From Achatina immaculata (lineage: Eukaryota > Mollusca > Gastropoda > Stylommatophora > Achatinidae), in the NCBI GenBank assembly GCA_009760885.1, contig CM019719.1:40619084-40683083 (forward strand): 64,000 bases of DNA, written 5' to 3'. The position numbers and the translations under genes are program-made. The notes below the pieces were generated by a model, which worked only from the letters and a program-made list of their open reading frames with translations, was not told the DNA's origin and ran no database searches. Positions 24,901-37,700 of this stretch are shown piece after piece; position 1 is the first letter of the stretch, and each line of letters opens with the position of its first letter.

Positions 24901-27900
24901 ATTGGACTTTTCCCGGTCAGGGAGACTAAAAAGAAAAATGTAGTAAAAGCAGCTTATTTAAATTTTAATACATGTTATTTATAGTATTAGGATGTTTTGA
25001 TAACTGTTTAAATGTGGTTTTGTTTGGTATCAGTACCTAAAGAACTGTTCTTTGAGATTTTTTAAAATGATGTCCATCTCTTAGTGACCTGCCCAGCTGC
25101 ACTAAGCACTAACCTGCTGTCGGTACCAGAGCTTGTTGCTAGGAGATGTGTTGACACTGGATCTGATGGAGGTACCCAGAGATGGACACGGGGGCCAGCT
25201 AACTGGACATACTATTCAAGTGCACAGCTCAACAAGTAAGTGGACAGTGAAAAGCCAAGCAATTTAAAATTGCTTAAGCAGTCACTTTCTAACACTACTA
25301 TCATGTGGCAGAATCTTCTTCTTCTTCTTGTTCTTCTGCTTTTGAGGTTGTTTGTCACATCAGATCCTGATCCCTGTCAACATGGCAAAGCCTGCAGTCC
25401 TCTCCAGATCCTGATAGGACCCCCCCAAAGCTTTTGCCCCAAGCTTGTGTCCTATAGCCATGCCTTACGCCGCAGTCTGCGTGGTTTGGGCACTCTTGAA
25501 GGATATGTTCTGGAGTTTGGACTCCACTGCCACATGGACACTCATCTGTGTGAGACGTTTTAAGTCGATGTAGGTGACTCGGTAGTCTGCAGTGGCCTAT
25601 CCTTAGACAGAAGAGGATGGTTTGCTGATGTCTTTGTAGTTGGTGTACTGGATCTGGTTCGTTGTTGTATTTTAGTTGCTTTTTCCATTCAGAATGTGGC
25701 AAAATAATTAAGATGTATTTTAAGATACAGTGTCACATGGAAGATTGATTGATTGATCTTTATTTCAAAAGGGTTAAGAGTTGGGCACGCAGTCCCGTCT
25801 AACATTCTGCCATTTATCATACAACTTTCACTCTGTTCCAGATGAGAGATCAGCTCTGAGAAGAGAAAAAGAGGAGTAGGGAGGCGTGAGCTTCTATAAG
25901 ATATTCAAACCTCCTCTTATATTTCGCCTCAGAACATGTTTCAGCATTTTCAGTTACTCATTATGAACATTTTACAGTCATTTTGTTGAAGTGAGAGTTA
26001 CATATTATAAGAGATATTTTATATAGTAAAAAATGTGGGTGTAACTTTATTAATGAAAACTGAACAAACATCTTGAGTTTCTGTTTTAATATAGTTTCCA
26101 TAGCACATTAATTCAGTCATTCATTAGCATGTCCCTTGCAGAACTTTGACTCCCTAACAGCTAAGGTTGCCTGTTTTGTGGGTATTTTAACAATGATTCC
26201 TTTTTTTCCATTTAGAAGAGACCTTTTTATTCTTTTCAAACTTTATTAAACATTCTCTGTAGTTGGCTCATGTTGTCATGTTAATAGCTTTCGGCCGTTA
26301 TTTCATCTTCAGCTGCAGCTTTGTTGTTAGCCATTAGATTCGCTGCTGTTTCAGTTTCATTCAGTGTAATTTCATTTAGGTTGACATTTAGTTGTGGGAC
26401 TGGCAAGTCAGTTTTCAAGGTTTATCAGTTCTTCTGGGTGTGGTCAGTTAAGAATTTCTTGCAAGACTTCAGCCAATCTTTGCTTTTTGGTCTTTACATG
26501 ATGTTAATAGGTGCCAGTTTTACTAAAGATTGGTTTTTCTTTAACATGAACAGTGTTTAAACAGACTCATCTCATTTTTATTTTTTGAAATGCAGATAAT
26601 CATTTTTTTTAATCTATAATGAGTACTTCTGGGTGACATGCAAGATGGTGGACATATTTTAATGTTCTTGCTGGAGTGCATAATTCATAAGATTTCGCTG
26701 GATCTGTCACATTTTCTGAATCAGGACTTGGGCATAATGTTAACAACTTTACCATGCAACCCACCTAAAGGTGACTCTAGATAGGGAAAATATAACTGTT
26801 ATGGAAACTCACAACAGAGAACGTTGTTGAGAGGACGCAAATTACTGGACATAAAATCCCTTGACGAGGTTGAAAAACTTGCCGAAAACAGAAGAACATG
26901 GCGAACTGGAATGCGAACAATATGTGACATTTAACGGCACAGGAAGAATGTAAGATGTAAGTGAGTGTTATAAAAATATGAATTATATAAACTTCTCTGA
27001 AATAAAATCCCTTTGAGACCTTCTCATGTGTAGTAACAAAGGAACTAATACACAGTCCTAGCAGTATTCTGTGATACAAGCTATAGAGGGACAAAATTAT
27101 AGGAAAATTAGTAGATGTTTGCTACATAAAATAAATGCAAAATTTTTTTTTTCAGGTTTTCCAAATTTGGACAGTCACAGATCTACCCTGGTGAAGGATA
27201 CATTCAAGAACTGGGTCAGAAATACAATGATACCATGTCAATTCTCCGTCATCTGGAGGCAGGCGGTTGGGTGGACCGCTTTACCAGGGTGGTCTTTGTT
27301 GAGTTTACGCTGTACAACCCAAGTGAGGACCTCACATCGTGTGTCACACTTGTGCTGGAGTTTCTCGTCTCAGGTAGGGCCAGAAATCTTAAAAACTGTA
27401 ATTCAGAACTTTTTCTTGTGAAGTTTTGTGATCTTAGTCTGCAGCAGAAAACTGATGTCCTAGAAATTTGGGGGTGTGCTTTCTTTCTCATTGCTTTTGT
27501 ACATAGTGTGTCAGTGATGGAAAAGAAAACAAAGAAATATTAAATGACTGAAGGTCTGTAGATAAATAATGAAAAAGAAAAAATTAGAACAGGATAAAAA
27601 AAGTATCAAGAGGCATAATAATATGCTGAAAATAATACAAAGAAGAAACCTAAAAGAAAAGAATAAGAGAACAACAATTGTTTTGGATGGATGCACAGTA
27701 CCAAAAGATGGACATGGAGCAGTTTGAAGAAAAGCACGGTGAAAGCAACAGATGAAGCAAGAGATCTACTGCAGCCAATCTACTATGGGGAAATATCATA
27801 GGATGATGATGGTTTTGTTTTTTTTTGTGCTTTAGGTTTATCAGCTTCTTTTCTGAAAATCAGCCCAATCTTTGTTTTTTTTCCAACTGCAATTCCTATT

Positions 27901-30900
27901 TCATTTGTTTCATGTAAACAGCAGTGCCATCTTGAAAGACAGCTCTTATGTAGGTCGTTCCTCATGTTTCAAAACACTGGACTCCTTCCACATCACCTTT
28001 CATTGCTGTTGACCATCACATATTCTGTTTTGCACTGTTTTATCTGTTCTTTTCTTCCATCATCAACTTCAGTGCATTTGCAGTTTCTGCTTGTTTCGTA
28101 TATGATGTGCAGTATTGTCCTTGTATCACATGAATCAACTTTGTCAGCATAACTGCTTTAGGGAAAGTCTTTTTTTGTCAAGTTACTGCTCTAAGGAAAG
28201 TCTTCTACCAAAACTTCTAAACCTAAATATGAAGAACAGTTAACTTAATAATGTTCAGACTATTGTCATTGTTAAGTCTGTTTTCTAATTTTAGGAGGTA
28301 TTCTCAAATTTCAGGTGGCATCTTGGCATCCTCTTCCATCTGGACAGAGCAGCTGCTGAGGTTCATCCCTGGTCGAGTTGATGCTCTCATGATTTGCCAG
28401 GTAAGCTGATATGTAATTATTAAAACTTTGCTGTCCATTTTTAAAAAAAATGAACACATGCTTATAGAATCCAGTGTATTTACAGCTTTATTTACTTAAT
28501 TTGTTTCAGAATGTAATTTAATATATGCACTTGTAAAAAACTCCTTGAATTATATTTTCATGTACACCATTAGTTGTAAAATATCTTTTAGAGCTGATTA
28601 GTTGTCTAAGAAAACAATGATATTGGACTGGAACACCACAACTAGTCAGGAAAAAGTTACAAATCTTTGTTTTTCTGAGTTGTAAAAAAATCAAACTCTT
28701 TACACTAACAGAAAGAAGCTTCTGTTGACACATCATAACTAGAGTATCACGTATTTGCCACAAAAAAAAAGACATGTAAGTTGTGAAGAAGATTCGTGCA
28801 GATTATTATTGGAACACTGAAGGCCTGCATCATGGCTGGACCTGTATTACTCATGAGAGAAAGTACAATAAATCTTAACAGTTCGTTATATGTGTCACAT
28901 CAGTTGCAGAGTTTCAGATCATCTCTGCAGTGCTTAACCTCCTTAGCATTACATTTCCAATATCAGTGAAATCTGAAGACACAGTGAAAAAAAAACATGC
29001 CGAAAATTTGCCTAGACACCATGATGGTGCTGCCCACTCATTAATATTAATAAAGGAATTCTTAAAATTACTTTTAGAAGCTTGACCCCATTTCATTCAC
29101 TACATAATAGCATGAATGTTATTCATTGTGTGTGGGGTAAAAACCAGTTTAGCTCTTATACCATATGGGGGTTAACATTATTAGCATGGAAAACTTAGCT
29201 CATATAACATACAGAGTTAACACCAAGAAGATTAACCACAAAGACCTTAGAGGAAGAGAGGAACCGTTATTTAAATATTTTTGACTGAATCCTAGACTGA
29301 TTTTTCTATATTTCTCAGATCATGTTCTTCCCATTTGTGCTGTACCTGACCATCATGCTCAGTTTAGCCTTGAGGTCACAGAAACTGAAATTTTTCACCT
29401 GCATGTGGAACTGGCTCTACCTCTTCACTGACATCCTCGTGTGGGCAAACAGCGGCCTCTACATCGCATGTGTCATCATAACAACTGAAGAGGTACAGGC
29501 ATATTTGGAAGACCTAAGTGCCCCAGCTCAGTTGGAAAAGGCTGCCTTGCTGCACAGCATTCTCCGCTATGTTCAAGCCTGCATTCTGTTTCTGTTTAGC
29601 TTAAAGGTAAGCAGCTTATCACCGTTTAGATAAATACATGTATATTATGTGTTTTTAGTATGTAAACATAATTAAACCATTTAAGACTGAACAAGTAATT
29701 AATGAATGGAGTAATTAAATAATGGAAAAACTAATTATGTCAGTCCGTAAGAACAGCGAAGAAGACTAAATTGATGACGACTGACAAAACAGACAAGGCA
29801 GCTGAAATATGTATCAGTGAGGAAAAACTGGAAGAAGTGGAGAGTTTTCAATATCTTGGATCACTGCTAACTAATAATGGAGATGCATTGAGGGAAATAA
29901 AAAGACATCTGTCACTCTTCAGAAAGTAAAACAACTAAAGAATCTGTGGAGAGGAGCAGACAGAACTACAAAAATAAAATTTTTAAGAGCATGCATCTTT
30001 CCTATCGCAACATATGCCTGTGAGACCTGTACTCTTAACAAAACAGCTGAGAAACACATAAATGCCTTTGAATGTAAATGCTACAGAAGAGTTCTTCAAA
30101 TATCATGGACACACAAAAGAACAAATATATCTGTACTATAAGAGCTTAATATTGAAGAAGGCTGGCTAGTAAAGAGGATTAAAGAGAGAAAACTTAAATA
30201 TTTTAGACACATTAAACGTCATGATAATCTAGAGAAGACCATCTTGGAAGGGTACATAATGGGAAAAAGAAAGAGGAAGACCAAGGCAAAGATGGCTGCA
30301 AGACATCGTTGATGATCTGCAAATGGATGCATCAGCGGCAGGCCATCTTGCTCACAACCAAGAGGCCTACAGGAGTGCTGTTAGGGAGGCAAAGTTCCGC
30401 AAGGGATGTGCAAATGAATGAATGAGTGAAATTAATTCTAAGTTACCATATGACAACCTGAGAGAGGCTAGAGAGTTCTGCGGCAAGGCAAGGTAGAAAA
30501 CACTGTGACAGTGGGAAAGATAGAGGGCAAAAGAGATTGAGGTAGACAAAGAGAGAAAATGCTGGATAGACTAACAAGATGGCACGGACAGAGAACGCAA
30601 GATGGCACGGACAGAGAACGCAAGATGGCACGGACAGAGAACGCAAGATGGCACGGACAGAGAACACAAGATGGCATGGACAGAGAATGTCAGCACGGCT
30701 CTTACTCAGCACTCAGAACAGAGAATTATGGACAGGCATGATCACCAGTGCCGGTCAACAGGACAGTAGATAGATAGACAGATAGACAGACGGACGGATG
30801 GACAGACAAAATGTCAGCAGTCTGATCAGCAATAGAATAACATTTGTCATCAGATTACAGGTGATGTGATTCTGATTTACATAAAATCCAAAAGGCTTTT

Positions 30901-33900
30901 GTAAAGCATGTTACATATAAATAGACAGTAAAAGTCATGACTGTGTACTGCAAGAAAATAAACATTTAAATAAACAAACCTTGTGACAGCTAAAGAGACA
31001 GGACAAAAGCCATTTGAAAATATAAGAATAAATAATGAAATAGGGAGCACGTACAGAATTTTGTAAATATTGGATGCATTATAAAGGACAGTGGAAGCTG
31101 GTAAATATAAATTAACTCTTTCCATGCGTTTGGTCAATAAAATGACACTTCTGGACGTGTTCTGGAGTGCGGGAGTAAAAACGCGGGTCTTAGTCTGTAA
31201 GGGGGTCTAGTTGTAAAATGGAATGGAAAACAGTATTTCCATGTACTTCTTAATATGTTTCAAAGTATAGCTAAATGAATGAAAATTTCATAAATGCAGA
31301 GTTTTTTAGGAAAAAAGAAGTAATGTGATGTTTTTAGACACTGATTATGGCCAGCTCACCATCGGCGAGGTCTAGATCTGCACTATTTACCATTTGAGAT
31401 GTGTAGATCTACTTGTCGATCTCGTATTGTGATTCTGTGTTGCATTCTCGCTAAATTAATGTCTGAAATAACTCCTAACTACTTCTCCAGTCATCTAAAT
31501 ATGTCTAGATCTACTTAGAAAACATTCAAAAATTTCCATGCTTCTCATCCTTTTTCTCACTCGGCATCGTTCGTAACTAGGCACTCTTTCGCCATTTTAA
31601 AAAGCGTCACCGGAATCGCTGATGAAATATGTACAGTCTAAATGTTACACCGGTTGTTTTTATTGAAACAAACAGTTGTCACTATAATGACCATACGGTA
31701 GCTTCGGGATACCGGAAGTGTCACTATATCGACCAAACGCATGGAAAGAGTTAATAGGACAAGGATAACTAACCACATTTTCAGCTGAATTATTACCTCC
31801 AAATGAATATAACAAGCAGCAGTTAAAAATGAGATGTACTATTATCTCCAGACATGACAAACATTGGTTAAACTGAGACTTGCCATTGCCTCCAAACATA
31901 ATACACATCACTTAAAGCTGACATTTTGTTTTTTTTTTTATGATTTTAACAAATTTGACTAAGTGAGCTTGGTTGGTCTTTTTGTATACTATACACTACC
32001 CCCTAGTGTGGAAATATGGATATTAAACAAGAAGGTGAGGTAAGAAAGTTGAGGTATTAGAAATATGAATGAAAAGAAAAATCAGATATATGTTGTTGCC
32101 ATAAAAAAATGACAAACTGTAGTACTAGGGGGGAAAAAAATGAAGTTTAAAATAACTTAAGATTTTAGAATCATTTAAAATATTTTGGTTAAATAGACTA
32201 TATAATAGAAATTTTCTTGGAAAGAAGAGGGAAAGAACCAAAGGACAGCAGTGATATAAACAAATAGAATCAGAGATGTATCATCAAGATGGGAGAAAGA
32301 ACTGTGTAGAAGCTCATTGTAGCCACACCTTATTGTGAAAATAGCGTAGAATGATGACAAATAGATTATGGCCCAAAGAGGTTTTGAGTGATGTTGTTAC
32401 GTACGTCTCGTATGAATATTAACATTCTTTAGGGTGATATAAGTTATAATGAAAATCTGTTTCTTCCAAACAACTGGCAGCTAGTTACAGATATATGCAC
32501 TGGTGGTAAGGTGCTATGAGAAATTTTTCAAATTATTGCAAATTATCACATTTATTGTGTTTGTGTATATGGATGTACAGAGCGCATGCTCATTATTTAC
32601 TGTCAACAGTTTCTAGAATTTTTTTGTTTTATTGTCCTCATGACATATGGTTGTTTCGTTACTCAGTTCATATTGTATGAAAAATTACCAAACCGTTAGT
32701 TCAGAAATCAGAATCTAGCATCATCACATTCAGGACAGTCCCATACATGCCCTGCCATGTACCCTAACATCCACTGAAGCATTTGTCTGCTAATGGTTCC
32801 TATCAAATTCTGATTGTTGATTATACGTTTTCTCCCACAAAGTTCAGATTTTCTGCCAGCACTTTTCCTCTGTCCTAATGTCACCAATCTCCGTATATGC
32901 ACATTGTCCATCCACTCCCTATCCTCATCTTCGTGCAGCCTGTCCAAAACAGCCTTCGCAGTGTCCTCCTTTTCCATTCTCAGCCTGCCTATATTTCAGC
33001 CTGTCCAGCCAGTCTGTCGGCCAACATATTCCCTGCTCACCCACATACCCTGGACAGAAGATTCCCTCACATGTGATTGCCCCAGCAAGTTCACACATTC
33101 TCTTTGAAGAAAATTTTTTTTAAAAGTAGTAACTGTACGAAAGGGTACAACACAGTGCAGGTATTTTCCTCTGAAAACATTTATTTCCTTTTTCTTATCT
33201 AGATTATGAACAGTCAGCAGTATCTGGAGATTAACATTTGTCAGTAGTTAACTGCCACACAAAAAATAAAATAGAAAAGCTACTGATGTGAGAAATATAT
33301 AGACTACTTCTATTTTTATGTACCAGTGCCACTAACACTGGCTGGTTAGACCATAGATAGGTAAAAGTTAGTTGCAAGTGGTCAATCCATTTTCCAAAGT
33401 GATCCCAAATTGAAACTGGTGCTAAACAAGATTGCTTCCAACTGCTATATGTAAACCTACCTACTGGGAGCAGTTTTGTCACAATTAATTATATGAGTAA
33501 ACGGGTAATTTTGCTTGCAGCTTTAAATCACATGATCAGTTTTTTTTATTGTACAGCCAAGGCACAAACATTGTCAGCTACATCCTTCCCATGCCATTAA
33601 ACATCACATAGGACTCGCGTGGTAGTTTGCTAAGTTTTCCTGTTTTCTGCAAGCTTTTCAACCTCATCAAGGGATTTTATGCCTACTAATTTGGCCTTTC
33701 TAATTTCTTGTCTATTTCATTAGTTATTTTCCAGTTTTCATATGCATAAATTAAGGTGGATATTACATTTAAATTGAATAATCTTAACTTGGTTTTTGTG
33801 CTTATAACTTTTGAATGGCATATGTTCTCAAGAATTTGAAGGTCAGTGCTGCTTTTGCAATTCAAATTATAACTTCCTTTCTGGTGTCACCATCCTGGTC

Positions 33901-34712
33901 TGTGTAGCTGCCAAAGTATGCAAATTGATTTACTTCTTCAACAGATGTGCCTTCTATGTATATTTTTCCTTCTTGATTAATGAGAAGTTTCATCATTTAT
34001 GTTTTTTCCTTGTTAATTTAAAGTCATATTTTACTAGCCAGTGATTATCTGTTTTTTTCTTGCATCTATTTCACATTGTCACTGATAAGAGTTATGTCAT
34101 CTGCAAAATCAAGATCTTCTAGTTGGATCCCATGTATTCAATCAATGCCCATTTTACCTGTGCAGCATTTTTTCATGATTAAATCTATGGCAGTTCCAAA
34201 AAACAAGGGAGATAATATAAATCCTTGTTTCATGCCTGTTTCATTCTGGAACCATTCACTCATCCCTTCTTCTGTATTGACTGCACAAACATATCCGTTG
34301 TAGAGATCCTTAATGATGTTGACAATGTTAGATGGTATTCCATATAGACTTAAAATTCTCCACAATGGATTGCTGTGTATGCTATCAAATGACTTTTTAA
34401 AGTCTGTGAAGTTCAGGAATAATGGTTTCTGCTTTTCAGTATGTTCTTCAAGTATTATTCTTAGAGTAAAGATCTGGTCGAGACAGCTTCTCCCTTTTCA
34501 AAATCATGCTTGTTCTTCTCTCATTGCAGTATCCACTATATCTTTAATTTTAACTTTGCAAAATACTTTTGACACAACTGATAGTAAGGTTACTCCTCTC
34601 CAGTTATTGCAGTCACTAAGGTGTTTTTTTTTTTTTTTGGTATTTTAACAATGATTCCTTTTTTTTCATTTATAAGGGAATATATATACTGTGTGTGTGT
34701 ATATAAAAAAAG

Positions 34713-34744
<32 letters not shown>

Positions 34745-37700
34745 AAGCATTTTATGTAGTATTGTTCAGCCCACACAAAAGTTATTTTATCAAGGCAATG
34801 CATGGTATGCTATGAGACACTGAAGTCCAATTACATTTAGTTTGATGTTGTCATAGCAGAACCCCCCCCCTCCCACCTCCATTACAAAATAGTACAGAAA
34901 TAGTAGCATGAAAGTATGTGTATTTCAATATTTAAGGATATATTGCAATATTACTCAGGTTTTTTTAATGAATATTTTTTTTATATTGTTTATTAATAAA
35001 ATGAGTAAGTGCTTTATCAGAATGATGGTACTCGTTGTCACCAGCAGCCACTAGTGAATTAAAGTAAAATATTTAACTTCAGAAATATCATTAAGGCTGC
35101 TTTGAAATTAAATGAAATTGTTTACGTACTTTGACAATTTCTGTGTCGTTATACAAAAATATATATATAAATTTTTTAAATGGCTGTCTCTCAATACATT
35201 TGTTATTCATGATTTTGTGCTACCAAATCCTGTTTCTTGTTATAGCTTGTTTACTGTTCCACTGATTTATAACCGAAAGATGATTTATTCATACATGTGG
35301 AAGTCTTGAAATAGCAGTGGGAAAGATTGTATGTCAGTGTTTATAATGTACAATTTTCATTAATTCTCAGGTATAATGAACCCTTTTGCTGCTACGGATG
35401 TATTTAGACATTGTGCTGTATTGTTGCTAAGGACGTCTTAATTTGTTTCAAGATTTCCATGCCTCTGGCACTAACAGCGTGTAAACATGCTCTGCATTTT
35501 ACTAGTCACTGCTTTAAACTACTATAGACATTCAACAAAGGGGGGACCACAGTAGCTATTTTCAGTTATATGTGGTCTAGTTTCAGCAAGCAGGACATGT
35601 CAGCAAGTCGGTACCATTGTTATTTTTGCCTCATGAGACAGCAGGAGTTATCAGTACTGTACATGTGTTCGTTGCTTTCCAGCGTTCATCTTATTGTATC
35701 TGCTACAATGGCATTTCATGGTCATGTTGCACTTAGTATATTATAAAATGTTTCTTATTCCATGGCTTGAGAATAAATTTGTATAGAAACTCTCAGAATT
35801 TCTCACAAAAGTGAGAAGTCTTAGATTTTCAGACAACATAAGTATTCAGCATTGGAGGAAAGCCAGCAAGTGGAAGTATGTAGCACTGTTGGTCATAGCA
35901 TGCAAGGTGAACATAGTAGTGAAAAGGTTAATAGTGAAGTCTGTGCTTCTTTAATCATGATGTATATTTGTTGTGACACCATGACCAAAACATTTAAGAC
36001 TTGCAGACTACCATCAAAGTCACTTCTAAGTTCAGGAACTTAAATCATTCACTTGCATGAATAAAAATTAGTTTTTAAGAATATCTCTCACTTCTGCTAA
36101 TGATGATATTCATTTGATTATCATGTTGTCATGTTCCAGATTGTTCGCCAGGTCCGTTTCATTCAGCCCCTGTACAAGTTCTACACCACACTGTCCACAG
36201 CCAGCACACCACTCTTGGGAGCTTTCCTAATCTTTATCATTCTGCTTCTTACTTATGCACAGCTTGGATACCTGGTCAGTAACACGTAGAAACTAGTAGC
36301 ATGTGCTTATTATAAGTTTATGCAGAAGACATGATGGCAGAGGAATAAAACAAACACTGATTTTTTTTTTTCAAAAATTTGATTTCATTATCTTATTCAC
36401 CAGATACTGAAGTTTTTCTTTGTCCTTTTTATCCAGTTATGTAATCAGAATATAGATACAGGAGAGAGATATAGATATAGGGGAGAGAGTGAGAGAGTCT
36501 TGGTAAAGCGCCATGTACAAACCGATGTTTAAGTATAGCATGTTCGAATGTTCATCTCTGGTAACAAAGGAGATGTGACTGTCCAGTGTCATACCATTAA
36601 GACTTAAAGGTGTCAGTTATATTTTTCTTAATTTGTTAGCATGCTAGAGGATAGTATGCTTAGTATCACACTATGTTTTAATACCCAGTTCAAAGAGGAG
36701 TCAGGTACCCATTTTTACAGTTAGGGTGGGGGTGGAGGGGTTTGACTGGAACACTTCCACTGGGATTGAGCCATCAGTCTTCACCATGGGAGATGAGTGC
36801 ATCAGCCATATTCCTGCTTAAGCACCCAAGAAAAGGAGGTGGTTTGGAAGTGAGAGAGTGACAGAATTTCTTAAATTAGAAATAACACTAGAACCTGAAG
36901 ATCAAAATAACTTGGCCACATTGTTCAGCACATTGAAAATTGGCACATAAATTGGCACATTTTTTAAAATTCATAGAATTTTATTTATTTTTTTTTCAGC
37001 TTTATGGATCATTTGTGTACGGCTATCACAGCTTCCAACACTCACTCACGTCCTTGTTTAGTCTGATGGGCGCCCACGTAAACTTCTGGCCAATGTTTGA
37101 ATGCAGGCGTGTGTTGACGCATGTGTTCTTCATCACATTTGGCTTATTTGTTTATGGCCTGATCATTGCACTAAGTGTGGCCATACTGAGCTGGTCCTTC
37201 AGGTGGTCCCAGGCACAAATGACATACAAGACCAGCTTAGAGGCCAGAGATTATGAGATGATTGAGTTTATGATAAAACGCTTCAAGCTTCTTATAGGCG
37301 TGGAGAAACAGAAACCAGTATGTATCATAAAACATATCATTAAAGAATATATATATATATATATATATAAACACATGTATGCATATTTTCCTTCTGCCTT
37401 GTCCTGTCCATCTTGCTTCTTGTATTCCTAGTATGTCTAGTTTGTATCTTTGCATTTCCTTGATGGTTTGTGCTAGTTTTCCAGTCTGGTTAAGTGTTCT
37501 TACATTCCAGCTGCCTATTTGCATCTTGTTTAGGTTCCAGGAGGTCTGCAGTCGGGCTGGGGACTTCCAGTGGCTGACTTTCATCCACAACCTTCATGGG
37601 TTCAATTTCCTGATAAGTATTTCTCCTTCCACCTGCATTGACTTTGCAGATGACATTTGTCTATTATCAAGCAGTCACAAAGATATGCAAGATAAAATAA

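Noticed and set aside
30443..30773. Frames of [10 protein letters not shown] and [11 protein letters not shown] repeats
   Set aside because: They come from the 23-bp minisatellite, whose length is not a multiple of three, so it reads openly in all frames.
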